DNA from: an uncultured Eubacteriales bacterium
GTDB taxonomy: Bacteria > Bacillota > Clostridia > Oscillospirales > Acutalibacteraceae
NCBI GenBank assembly: GCA_934636435.1
Contig: CAKUAQ010000049.1
Location: 1 to 12,252 of the forward strand
DNA: 12,252 bases
Direction of reading: 5' to 3'
This document shows positions 6,000 through 12,252 of this stretch, one piece after another. Every line of letters begins with the position of its first letter. Position 1 is the stretch's first letter. The position numbers and the translations under genes are program-made. The notes below the pieces were generated by a model. That model was not told where the DNA came from. It searched no databases and saw only the letters and a program-made list of their open reading frames with translations.

Positions 6000-6725
6000 G
6001 TGAAACAGGATAAGCCGGAGAAGAAGCCTGCGGGGACAGAGCCGGACAAGGAGAATGAGGACGAGACCACCCGTCTGCAACGGCGGCTGCAGATGGTGGA
6101 GGATACCGGTTCGGTGACGACCGATAACGGCAGCCACCGGATCCACTGTATGACCATCGTGGGACAGATCGAGGGGCACTATGCCCTGCCCGGCGAAACA
6201 AAGGCCACAAAATATGAGCACATGATTCCCCAGCTGGTGGCGGTGGATGAGAGCCGGGAGATTGAGGGGCTGCTGGTGCTGCTCAATACCGTGGGAGGCG
6301 ACGTGGAGGCCGGTCTGGCGCTGGCGGAGCTGATCGCCGGAATGAAGAAACCCACCGTGTCGCTGGTGCTGGGCGGCGGCCATTCCATCGGTGTGCCGCT
6401 GGCGGTGGCGGCGCGGCAGTCCTTTATCGTTCCCTCGGCCACGATGACCATTCATCCGGTGCGCATCAACGGGCTGGTGCTGGGGGTGCCCCAGGCATTT
6501 ACGCATTTTCAACGGATGCAGGAGCGGATCATCGATTTTGTGTGCCGCCATTCCCGTATGACACCCCAGCGGTTCTCCCGGCTGTGTATGAATACCGGAG
6601 AGATGGCGACGGATGTGGGCAGTGTGCTGGACGGTCAGGAGGCGGTGGACGAGGGACTGATCGACCGTCTCGGTTCGCTCAAGGAGGCGCTGGCGGCGCT
6701 GTACGCCATGATCGAGCAGGAATAA
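6000..6725 (+). CDS. tepA: TepA/YmfB-type ClpP-like serine protease, 241 aa
   Basis: Cytosolic member of the ClpP/crotonase fold (S14-like) called translocation-enhancing protein in Bacillus; its true substrates are poorly known. GTG 6000 is chosen because GGAGGG (5987-5992) lies 7 nt upstream. After a charged, probably disordered tail (1-30) come GQIEGH (55-60), KYEHMIPQLVA (71-81), the very conserved LLNTVGGDVEAGLALAE (94-110), GGGHSIGVP (125-133) with nucleophile candidate S129, and TMTIHPVR (148-155) with H152. D205 in ATDVG is a candidate third residue. Length suits the family. It is first in the operon and 77 nt upstream of ftsK; tepA next to spoIIIE is also the order in Bacillus subtilis, which supports the assignment. 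The sigG fragment is divergent from it. Confidence 0.93.
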   Translation: MKQDKPEKKPAGTEPDKENEDETTRLQRRLQMVEDTGSVTTDNGSHRIHCMTIVGQIEGHYALPGETKATKYEHMIPQLVAVDESREIEGLLVLLNTVGGDVEAGLALAELIAGMKKPTVSLVLGGGHSIGVPLAVAARQSFIVPSATMTIHPVRINGLVLGVPQAFTHFQRMQERIIDFVCRHSRMTPQRFSRLCMNTGEMATDVGSVLDGQEAVDEGLIDRLGSLKEALAALYAMIEQE

Positions 6726-6730
6726 CGATA

Positions 6731-6760
6731 CCGGCCGCCCCGTCCATCGGGGCGCGCCGG
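6731..6760 (+). other. Intra-operon hairpin between tepA and ftsK
   Basis: CGCCCCG (6736-6742) pairs with CGGGGCG (6748-6754) around TCCAT. The stem continues with CCGGC (6731-6735) against GCCGG (6756-6760) after a single bulged C. There is no T-run, so it is not a standard terminator. It may stabilise or process the mRNA between the two genes. No separate promoter for ftsK is visible in the 77-nt gap. Confidence 0.5.
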
Positions 6761-6802
6761 ATACATAGGACAAGAATCAGACAAAGCGGAGGAGTTACAT
6801 AG

Positions 6803-9241
6803 ATGGCAACCAAAAAGACTACCCGTAAAACCGGCGGCGCCCGGCGGACTTCCTCTCGGGAGACAGCGGCGCAGCAGAGCGCCCGGCGGCAGGTGAAAGC
6901 GGTGATCCTGCTGGCAGTGGCGGTGCTGCTGTTCTGCATCGCTCTCATTCCCGGCGAGCACCTCTGGACGTGGATGCACAGCTTTCTGCTGGGATTGCTC
7001 AGCTTCAGCGCCTATGTGCTGCCGCTGGTGCTGGCGTTTGTGGCGGTGATGCTGGCGCTGGAAAAGGACCAGAGCAGCGTCAGCGCCCGCATCTGGGAGA
7101 GCGCCGCTTTTGTGGTGATGCTCAACAGCGTGATCTACACGTTTTCGGCGGACCCGGCGGAACAGAGCTATTCCGGAGCCATCGCCGAAGCCTATCGGCA
7201 GGGAGGCACTCACCGGGGCGGCGGCGTGCTGGGCGTGCTGCTGGGGTATCCCGCGGAATACCTGTTCGGCGATACCGGAGCGAAGATCCTCATCATTCTG
7301 CTGATGGTGGTGTTCTTCATGCTGGTGACGGGCACGACGATCATTGCGGTGCTCCGGACGCTGCGCAAGCCGGTGGACAAGACCCGGGAGAGCATCGAGC
7401 AGGCGATCCAGTATACGGCCGAGCGACGGGAAGCCGCCGAAAAGCGCAAGCCTGCCATCGACATTGATCTGGGTGAGGGATATACCCGGGGCGGCAAAAA
7501 GAAAGAGAAAATTTCGCCTGCGCCCGAGGAGGCGGAGAAGCTTCCGGAGCCGGGCAGCGTACCGGCGGATCCCGGCAGCACCGCCGAGCGGGAGGCGCTG
7601 CAGGCAGCGGCAGCCGCCATGAATGAGGATGAGCCTGTAACGGTGCCGGTCAAAGCGCCGGAGAAAGAGCCCGCGCCCGCCGCCGATGAGACGGACGGGG
7701 ACGGGGCGGAGGAGACCGGCGAGTTTGAAGCTCCCCGGGAGACGGAGGACGCGGGGGCGGCCTATCGGTTCCCGCCGCTGTCGCTGCTGGAGGATGTGAA
7801 GGTGACGGCGGAGGGCACCTCCGATGCGGAGCTGCGTGCCCGGGGACAGCTGCTGGTGAGCACCCTCAAGGATTTCGGCATCAGCACCCGGCTGAGCGAT
7901 ATCACCAGCGGCCCGGCGGTGACCCGGTATGAGCTGGAGCCCAGCGCCGGGGTGAAGATCAGTCGCATTACGGGGCTGGCGGACGATATTGCGCTGCGGC
8001 TGGCGACCACCGGCGTGCGTATCGAGGCGCCGATCCCCAACAAGGCAGCGGTGGGCATCGAGGTGCCCAATAAGGCGCGCCGGGTGGTGGGTCTGCGCAG
8101 TCTGCTGGATACACCGGAATTCCGGAGCGCCAAGGGCAAGCTGTCGGTGGCGCTGGGACAGGATATCGAGGGCCATATCGTGCTGGCGGATCTGGCGAAG
8201 ATGCCCCATTTGCTGATTGCCGGTACCACCGGCTCCGGCAAGTCGGTGTGTACCAATTCCATGATCCAATCGGTGCTGTTCCGAGCCACGCCCGATGAGG
8301 TGAAAATGATCCTCATCGACCCCAAAAAGGTGGAATTTGACATCTATAACGGCATTCCGCACCTGCTGGTGCCGGTGGTGACCGACCCCCGGAAGGCGGC
8401 GGGCGCTCTCAGCTGGGCGGTGAACGAAATGCTCAAGCGGTACCAGATGTTCGCGGATACCAAGGTGCGGGATATCAGCGGGTATAACGAGCTGGCGCGG
8501 CATAAGGGCGAGTTTAAGCCTCTGCCGCTGATTCTCATTGTGATCGACGAGCTGGCAGACCTGATGATGGCCGCCGCCAACGAGGTGGAGGATTCCATCT
8601 GCCGTCTGGCGCAGATGGCCCGCGCCGCCGGGATGCATATGGTGATCGCCACCCAGCGTCCGTCGGTGGATGTGATCACCGGCTTGATCAAGGCGAATAT
8701 TCCCTCCCGTCTGGCGCTGACGGTGGCCAGCGCGGTGGACAGCCGTACCATTCTGGACGCCGGCGGCGCAGAAAAGCTGCTGGGCTACGGCGATATGCTG
8801 TTTATGCCGGTGGGACAGTCGAAGCCGCTGCGGGTGCAGGGCTGCTTTGTGACGAATCAGGAGATCGAGCGGGTGATCGATTTCGTCAAGTCGGACGAGG
8901 ACGAGCAGGTGTACGATGAGAATGTGACGGCGGAGATCGACAAGCTGGCGGCGTCCGCCGGACGCGCGGCGTCCAAGGGAGAGACGGCGGACGGCGAGGA
9001 GGATGACGAGGTCGATCCGGCGCTGAACGACGCGATCAAGATCGCGGTGGAGGAGGGGCAGGTCTCCACCTCCATGATTCAGCGGAAGCTGCGCTTCGGC
9101 TATGCCCGCTCCGGCCGCATCATCGACCAGATGGAGCAGAGGGGCATCATCGGCCCCAGCGAGGGCAGCAAGCCCCGCAAGGTGCTCATCACCCGGCAGC
9201 AGTGGATCGAGATGTCCATGAACGGGGAGGCGGAGGAATGA
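6803..9241 (+). CDS. ftsK: DNA translocase FtsK/SpoIIIE, 812 aa
   Basis: Septum-anchored hexameric motor that pumps chromosomal DNA through closing septa; in spore formers the SpoIIIE member moves the chromosome into the forespore. ATG 6803 has GGAGGAG (6788-6794) 8 nt upstream. Membrane helices lie at about 32-50, 61-86, 98-114 and 160-184, followed by an acidic, Ala/Pro-rich linker (about 190-325). The motor carries Walker A GTTGSGKS (474-481), Walker B LILIVIDE (576-583) and ATQRPSVDVITGLIKANIPSR just after. A C-terminal winged-helix gamma domain (about 737-800; VSTSMIQRKLRFGYARSGRI) reads oriented DNA sequences. Length matches the family. Its stop overlaps the next start (ATGA). FtsK versus SpoIIIE cannot be separated by eye; context with tepA and sigG favours SpoIIIE-like use. 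Confidence 0.97.
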   Translation: MATKKTTRKTGGARRTSSRETAAQQSARRQVKAVILLAVAVLLFCIALIPGEHLWTWMHSFLLGLLSFSAYVLPLVLAFVAVMLALEKDQSSVSARIWESAAFVVMLNSVIYTFSADPAEQSYSGAIAEAYRQGGTHRGGGVLGVLLGYPAEYLFGDTGAKILIILLMVVFFMLVTGTTIIAVLRTLRKPVDKTRESIEQAIQYTAERREAAEKRKPAIDIDLGEGYTRGGKKKEKISPAPEEAEKLPEPGSVPADPGSTAEREALQAAAAAMNEDEPVTVPVKAPEKEPAPAADETDGDGAEETGEFEAPRETEDAGAAYRFPPLSLLEDVKVTAEGTSDAELRARGQLLVSTLKDFGISTRLSDITSGPAVTRYELEPSAGVKISRITGLADDIALRLATTGVRIEAPIPNKAAVGIEVPNKARRVVGLRSLLDTPEFRSAKGKLSVALGQDIEGHIVLADLAKMPHLLIAGTTGSGKSVCTNSMIQSVLFRATPDEVKMILIDPKKVEFDIYNGIPHLLVPVVTDPRKAAGALSWAVNEMLKRYQMFADTKVRDISGYNELARHKGEFKPLPLILIVIDELADLMMAAANEVEDSICRLAQMARAAGMHMVIATQRPSVDVITGLIKANIPSRLALTVASAVDSRTILDAGGAEKLLGYGDMLFMPVGQSKPLRVQGCFVTNQEIERVIDFVKSDEDEQVYDENVTAEIDKLAASAGRAASKGETADGEEDDEVDPALNDAIKIAVEEGQVSTSMIQRKLRFGYARSGRIIDQMEQRGIIGPSEGSKPRKVLITRQQWIEMSMNGEAEE

Positions 9242-10194
9242 GCGGAAAGCGCGCAGCCGGCCTGCCGTCGAAAAAACGGGTATACCTGATCCTGCTGGCG
9301 GTTCTATTGGTGTTCTCGCTGGTTATCGAAATCGGCTCCCGCATTCCCGGCTCCGGCATACCGGATTGGGATACGCTGTTTGCCGGCTCCGGTTTCCGGG
9401 GTGCTTCGACGACGCCGGGCGGGCAGCTGGAGGTCCACTTTATCGACGTGGGAAACGCCGATTGTATGCTGGTGCGGCAGGGCTCGTCGGCAATGCTTAT
9501 TGATGCCGGGGAGAAGGGAGACGCCGACACCATCCTCGATTATCTGCATCAGCAGGGGGTGGAGCGGCTGAATCTGGTAATCGCCACCCACCCTCATGCC
9601 GACCATATCGGCAGCATGGCGCGGGTGATACAGGCGTTTCCCATCGACACGTTCCTGCTGGCCTATATGCCGAAATCCGCCACTCCCACCTCGGCGGTGT
9701 ATCTGTCCATGCTGCAAGCATTGGACGAAAAGCAGGTTTCCGTCCGGCAGGCGCAGCCGGGGGATACGCTGGAGCTGGGGGAGGCGCAGGTGGAGATCCT
9801 GGCGCCGCTGGAGCAGACGAGCGACCCGAACAATATGTCGGTGGTGACCCGTGTGACCTTCGGCCAGCGGCGATTTCTCTTTATGGGGGATGCGGAAACG
9901 CCGGTGGAGCAGGCACTGCTGGAGCGAGGCACGGAGCTGAAAGCCGATGTGCTCAAGGCCGGACACCACGGCAGTAAGACCGCTACCTCGGCGGCATTTC
10001 TCCGGCAGGCGGCGCCCACCTATGCGGTGCTGACCTGCGGCGAGGGCAACAGCTACGGCCATCCCCATAAGGAAACCCTGCAACTGCTGGAAAAATTCAA
10101 GGTGCACATATATCGCAGCGATATACACGGGCATATCGTATTTATCACCGATGGGAAAGAGCTGTCGGTCACGACCCAAAAGGAGGCGGCATAG
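9238..10194 (+). CDS. ComEC-like metallo-beta-lactamase-fold hydrolase with N-terminal membrane anchor, 318 aa
   Basis: Probable extracytoplasmic metal-dependent hydrolase or nuclease related to the C-terminal domain of ComEC/Rec2. Start ATG 9238 overlaps the ftsK stop (ATGA) with GGGGAGG (9225-9230) 7 nt upstream. After basic residues (KKR) comes one hydrophobic helix (about 18-36), a signal anchor or uncleaved signal peptide. The MBL domain starts at LEVHFIDVGNADCMLV. Metal ligands: H118, H120, D122, H123 in HPHADH, D218 in FMGDAE, and H243/H244 in GHHGSKT; a late GHPH motif follows. All expected ligand positions are present, so it should be active. No ComEC membrane channel is encoded next to it, so a competence role should not be assumed. 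Substrate unknown. It is coupled to ftsK upstream and to the DUF3006 gene, with its stop directly before that ATG. Confidence 0.88.
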   Translation: MSGKRAAGLPSKKRVYLILLAVLLVFSLVIEIGSRIPGSGIPDWDTLFAGSGFRGASTTPGGQLEVHFIDVGNADCMLVRQGSSAMLIDAGEKGDADTILDYLHQQGVERLNLVIATHPHADHIGSMARVIQAFPIDTFLLAYMPKSATPTSAVYLSMLQALDEKQVSVRQAQPGDTLELGEAQVEILAPLEQTSDPNNMSVVTRVTFGQRRFLFMGDAETPVEQALLERGTELKADVLKAGHHGSKTATSAAFLRQAAPTYAVLTCGEGNSYGHPHKETLQLLEKFKVHIYRSDIHGHIVFITDGKELSVTTQKEAA

Positions 10195-10419
10195 ATGCTG
10201 TACAGTCTGGATCGGTTTGAGGGCAATTGGGCGGTTCTGGTGGACGAGGACGGCGAGAGCCGCGACGTGCCCCGCACCCAGCTGCCGCAGGAGGCCGCAG
10301 AGGGGGATATGCTGCGGGAGCGGGACGGGGGTTTTATCTCCGATGAGGATGCGACCGCCGCCCGTCGGGCGGAGATCCTGCGGTTGCAGGAAAAGCTGCT
10401 GGGTAACGGCGGACAATAG
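10195..10419 (+). CDS. DUF3006 family small protein, 74 aa
   Basis: Small acidic cytosolic protein matching the DUF3006 pattern: an N-terminal beta-rich part LDRFEGNWAVLVDEDGE, a central VPRTQLPQ...EGD turn, and a C-terminal helix RRAEILRLQEKLLG. The family has no established function but is often found directly after ComEC-like MBL proteins, as here. ATG 10195 follows the upstream stop codon with no gap, and AGGAGG (10181-10186) lies 8 nt before it, so the two are surely co-expressed. It is the last gene of the tepA-ftsK transcription unit; a terminator follows 15 nt later. Confidence 0.85.
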   Translation: MLYSLDRFEGNWAVLVDEDGESRDVPRTQLPQEAAEGDMLRERDGGFISDEDATAARRAEILRLQEKLLGNGGQ

Positions 10420-10434
10420 AGAAACCGATGAATC

Positions 10435-10470
10435 GGAGCGTTCTGCCGCGTAGGGCGGAGCGCTCCTTTT
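10435..10470 (+). terminator. Intrinsic terminator after the DUF3006 gene
   Basis: GGAGCGTTCTGCC (10435-10447) pairs with GGCGGAGCGCTCC (10454-10466), including two G-T pairs, around a 6-nt loop; TTTT follows at 10467-10470. It closes the operon starting at the 5896 promoter. The remaining intergenic stretch to 10629 holds the yicC promoter and leader. Confidence 0.88.
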
Positions 10471-10539
10471 CTATGTCTGTGCCATCCGGGAAAAAAGATT
10501 AAAATATTGTAACATCTCGCAGTTTTCGGGGCATTTTCC

Positions 10540-10568
10540 TTGACACTGTACGCAAAAACTGGTAAAAT
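10540..10568 (+). promoter_or_regulatory. Strong sigma-A promoter for yicC-remA-gmk
   Basis: TTGACA (10540-10545), 17-nt spacer, TAAAAT (10563-10568): a perfect -35, 5 of 6 at -10, and ideal spacing. An A/T-rich stretch lies upstream (10490-10540). The expected start is near 10575, leaving a leader of about 55 nt. Confidence 0.92.
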
Positions 10569-10614
10569 ACAGGATAACTAAATTGGGTGGGTATGTCCTT
10601 ATCCGCCCGGAGCT

Positions 10615-10632
10615 GAGGAGATGATTTCCGTG
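10615..10632 (+). promoter_or_regulatory. Ribosome binding site that places the yicC start at GTG 10630
   Basis: GAGGAG (10615-10620) touches ATG 10621 with no spacer, which would block its use, but lies 9 nt before GTG 10630. The GTG start gives MIRSMTGFGRA, matching the usual N-terminus of the family. Confidence 0.8.
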
Positions 10633-11508
10633 ATACGCAGCATGACCGGTTTTGGCCGGGCGCAGGATACGGTGGGCAACTTCTCCATACTGGTGGAGGT
10701 CAAGTCGGTCAACCATCGGTTTTTCGAGTTTTCCTGCCGGGTGCCGCGGGCTTACGGCTTTTTGGAAGAAAAACTGCGCACCTTTGTGCAACAGCGGGTC
10801 GGCCGGGGCAAGGTGGATATGTTCGTGCAGATCGAGGCGCTGTCCACCGAGGGCAGTCGGGTGGCGGTCAACTACGAGCTGGCGACCGGCTATGTGCAGG
10901 CGTTGCGGGAGCTGACCGATCATTACGGGATCCGGGAGGATCTGTCGGCGGTCTCCCTGTCCCGGTATCCGGATATTCTTGCCGTCTGTCAGGCGGCGGT
11001 GGACGAGACGGCGGTGTTCGCCGCCGTGCAGCCGGTGGCGGAGCAGGCGCTGGCGAAATTCATCGCCATGCGGGAGCGGGAGGGCACCCGTCTGCGGGAC
11101 GATGTGCTGGCCCGCAGCCGCACCATCCGGGAGGCGGTCGACCGGGTGGAGGAGCGTTCTCCGCAGACCGTACGGGAGCGTAAGGAGAAGATGGAGGCCC
11201 GCATCCGGGAGCTGCTGGATGGGGTGCCGCTGGATGAGAGCCGGCTGCTCACCGAGGTGGCTGTCTATGCCGATAAGGTGGCGGTGGACGAGGAGACGGT
11301 GCGTTTGCGCAGCCATTTGGAACAGCTGGACAGTCTGGTGATGGGCGACGGGGCCGTGGGGCGTAAGCTGGATTTTCTGGTGCAGGAGATCAACCGGGAA
11401 GCCAACACCATCGGATCGAAGTGCAGCGATCTGGAGCTGACCCGCATCGTATTGGATATGAAAGCAGAGATCGAGAAGATCCGGGAGCAGATACAGAATG
11501 TCGAATAG
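10630..11508 (+). CDS. yicC: YicC/YloC family endoribonuclease, 292 aa
   Basis: YicC-type proteins are cytosolic endoribonucleases; in E. coli YicC takes part in small RNA (RyhB) decay, and in Bacillus the homologue is YloC. The N-terminal domain starts IRSMTGFGRAQ and contains VEVKSVNHRFFEFSCRVPR, a family hallmark. The C-terminal DUF1732 domain ends with GRKLDFLVQEINREANTIG, GSKCSDLELTRIVLDMK and AEIEKIREQIQNVE. Length is the usual about 290 residues. The GTG start is set by the ribosome binding site. It is first in the conserved yicC-remA-gmk order known from Bacillus (yloC-remA-gmk), driven by the promoter at 10540. A 113-nt gap separates it from remA. Confidence 0.95.
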   Translation: MIRSMTGFGRAQDTVGNFSILVEVKSVNHRFFEFSCRVPRAYGFLEEKLRTFVQQRVGRGKVDMFVQIEALSTEGSRVAVNYELATGYVQALRELTDHYGIREDLSAVSLSRYPDILAVCQAAVDETAVFAAVQPVAEQALAKFIAMREREGTRLRDDVLARSRTIREAVDRVEERSPQTVRERKEKMEARIRELLDGVPLDESRLLTEVAVYADKVAVDEETVRLRSHLEQLDSLVMGDGAVGRKLDFLVQEINREANTIGSKCSDLELTRIVLDMKAEIEKIREQIQNVE

Positions 11509-11524
11509 CCCGACGCCTCGGGCT
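11507..11524 (+). other. Small hairpin at the yicC stop codon
   Basis: AGCCCGA (11507-11513) pairs with TCGGGCT (11518-11524) around CGCC, overlapping the yicC TAG. TGTCTGT follows, which is a poor T-run. It may be a weak attenuator or 3'-end stabiliser between yicC and remA. No clear internal promoter is seen in the rest of the 113-nt gap. Confidence 0.45.
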
Positions 11525-11621
11525 GTCTGTCCGAGTATAGCCGCGGTGCGGCGATCAGACCCGGGGTACGGTGCCGTTGCAGAGTTTAGTGTACAGAACA
11601 GAAAGCGGAGGCGCAACAAGT

Positions 11622-11885
11622 ATGAAGCTCATCAACATCGGCTTTGGCAATATGGTGGCGGCGGGACGGCTGGTGGCGATCGTCAGCCCGGAATCCGCTC
11701 CCATCAAGCGCATTATTCAGGAAGCGAAGGAGCGCGGCACGCTCATTGACGCCACCTACGGGCGGCGTACTCGGGCGGTGCTGATCACCGACAGCGACCA
11801 TGTGATTCTGTCGGCGGTGCAGCCGGAGACGGTGGCGAACCGCCTGGACGATGCAGAGGAGGAAGACGATGAACACGACGCATGA
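11622..11885 (+). CDS. remA: RemA family DNA-binding regulator, 87 aa
   Basis: Small DNA-binding protein (DUF370) that in Bacillus subtilis forms rings and activates biofilm matrix and osmoprotection genes; in Clostridia its targets are less known. ATG 11622 has GGAGG (11607-11611) 10 nt upstream. The core KLINIGFGNMVAAGRLVAI, VSPESAPIKRII, DATYGRRTRAVL and SDHVILSAVQPETVANRL is close to the Bacillus protein. R16, R48 and R49 correspond to arginines shown to matter for RemA function there (R18, R50, R51). An acidic tail (AEEEDDEHD) ends the protein. It overlaps gmk by 17 nt, so the two are co-translated. Confidence 0.96.
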   Translation: MKLINIGFGNMVAAGRLVAIVSPESAPIKRIIQEAKERGTLIDATYGRRTRAVLITDSDHVILSAVQPETVANRLDDAEEEDDEHDA

Positions 11886-12252
11886 GGGGATGCTGATCGT
11901 CCTGTCCGGGCCGTCCGGCTCCGGAAAGGGAACGATCATCAAATCGTTGCTGTCCATGCGGGAGGACACGGTGCTGTCCATTTCCATGACCACCCGGGCG
12001 CCCCGTCCGGGGGAGCAGGATGGGGTGCACTATTTCTTTCGCACCCGGGAGGAATTCGAGGATACCATCCGTAAGGACGGATTCCTGGAATATGCCGAGT
12101 ATAACGGCGAATACTACGGCACGCCGGAGGCACCCATCCGCCGCTGGCTCAATGAGGGAAAAAACGTCATTCTGGAGATCGAGGTGCAGGGCGCGGAAAA
12201 GGTGATGAATCACCGCTCCGACCTGGTGTCCATCTTCATTACGATCCCCTCT
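11869..12252 (+). CDS. gmk: Guanylate kinase Gmk, 3'-truncated by the window edge
   Basis: Phosphorylates GMP to GDP with ATP in the cytosol, an essential purine salvage and supply step. ATG 11869 overlaps the end of remA; AGGAGG (11857-11862) lies 6 nt upstream. P-loop GPSGSGKGT (14-22), then the GMP-binding stretch SMTTRAPRPGEQDGVHYFF, EFLEYAEYNGEYYGTP-like residues (GFLEYAEYNGEYYGTP here) and the conserved ILEIEVQGA. The 128 visible codons are about two thirds of the usual 200 residues; the rest is beyond the edge with no stop seen. In Bacillus the next genes are rpoZ and coaBC. Confidence 0.97.
   Translation, partial: MNTTHEGMLIVLSGPSGSGKGTIIKSLLSMREDTVLSISMTTRAPRPGEQDGVHYFFRTREEFEDTIRKDGFLEYAEYNGEYYGTPEAPIRRWLNEGKNVILEIEVQGAEKVMNHRSDLVSIFITIPS

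Noticed and set aside
5288..6013. Long plus-strand open frame (241 codons) across the sigG fragment and intergenic region
   Set aside because: It is antisense to clear SigG sequence, crosses the recombinase stop, the terminator and the tepA promoter, and its translation resembles no protein family.
6635..8638. 667-codon minus-strand open frame
   Set aside because: It is antisense to ftsK, rich in His/Arg/Gln as expected for a GC-rich shadow frame, and has no domain motif.
9304..10416. 370-codon minus-strand open frame
   Set aside because: Antisense to the MBL and DUF3006 genes, both of which show strong family motifs and ribosome binding sites.
10621..10629. ATG 10621 as the yicC start
   Set aside because: The ribosome binding site touches this ATG with no spacer; GTG 10630 has proper spacing and gives the family N-terminus.
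1..12252. Phage structural genes, transposases, toxin-antitoxin pairs, CRISPR repeats or tRNA genes
   Set aside because: None recognised by eye on either strand; apart from the recombinase there is no sign of phage or insertion sequence content inside the window.

Overview
The window looks like a chromosomal segment of a GC-rich, spore-forming Bacillota, most likely a Clostridia member of the Oscillospiraceae/Ruminococcaceae kind. The taxon is inferred from the gene content (a sigG-type sporulation sigma gene, tepA, ftsK/spoIIIE and the yicC-remA-gmk block), strong GGAGG ribosome binding sites and G/C-rich third codon positions. No RNA gene, CRISPR array or transposase was seen.

Layout. Positions 2-3135 hold the end of an ECF-type vitamin/metal transporter operon: the 3' part of ecfT, then one 878-codon gene fusing two ATPase domains to a membrane S-component-like domain. 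It ends in tandem hairpins at 3150-3208. Positions 3379-5291 hold a small unrecognised ORF translationally coupled to a large serine recombinase. A symmetrical terminator at 5338-5380 separates the recombinase from a convergent minus-strand gene at 5423-5716. That gene is a clean N-terminal 95 residues or so of the forespore sigma factor SigG, and it breaks off in region 2.3 two codons before a stop. Positions 5717-5999 are a structured divergent intergenic region. From 6000 rightwards all genes are on the plus strand: tepA, ftsK/spoIIIE, a secreted or membrane-anchored ComEC-like metallo-beta-lactamase-fold protein and a DUF3006 gene, ending in a terminator at 10435-10470. A strong promoter at 10540 then starts the conserved yicC-remA-gmk block, with gmk running off the right edge.

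Main result. The sigG reading frame is interrupted, and a large serine recombinase sits directly beyond the break in convergent orientation. This is the geometry of the sigK-intervening (skin) element and its recombinase SpoIVCA in Bacillus and some Clostridia, but in a different sigma factor gene. I read 5431 leftwards as one end of a putative excisable element whose other end, with the 3' half of sigG, lies outside the window to the left. If so, the ECF transporter operon would be element cargo. The forespore chromosome is inherited, unlike that of the mother cell, so an element in sigG raises a question skin does not: it must reintegrate, be lost, or represent a fixed loss of sporulation. 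This is inference; the 3' half of sigG is not visible here.
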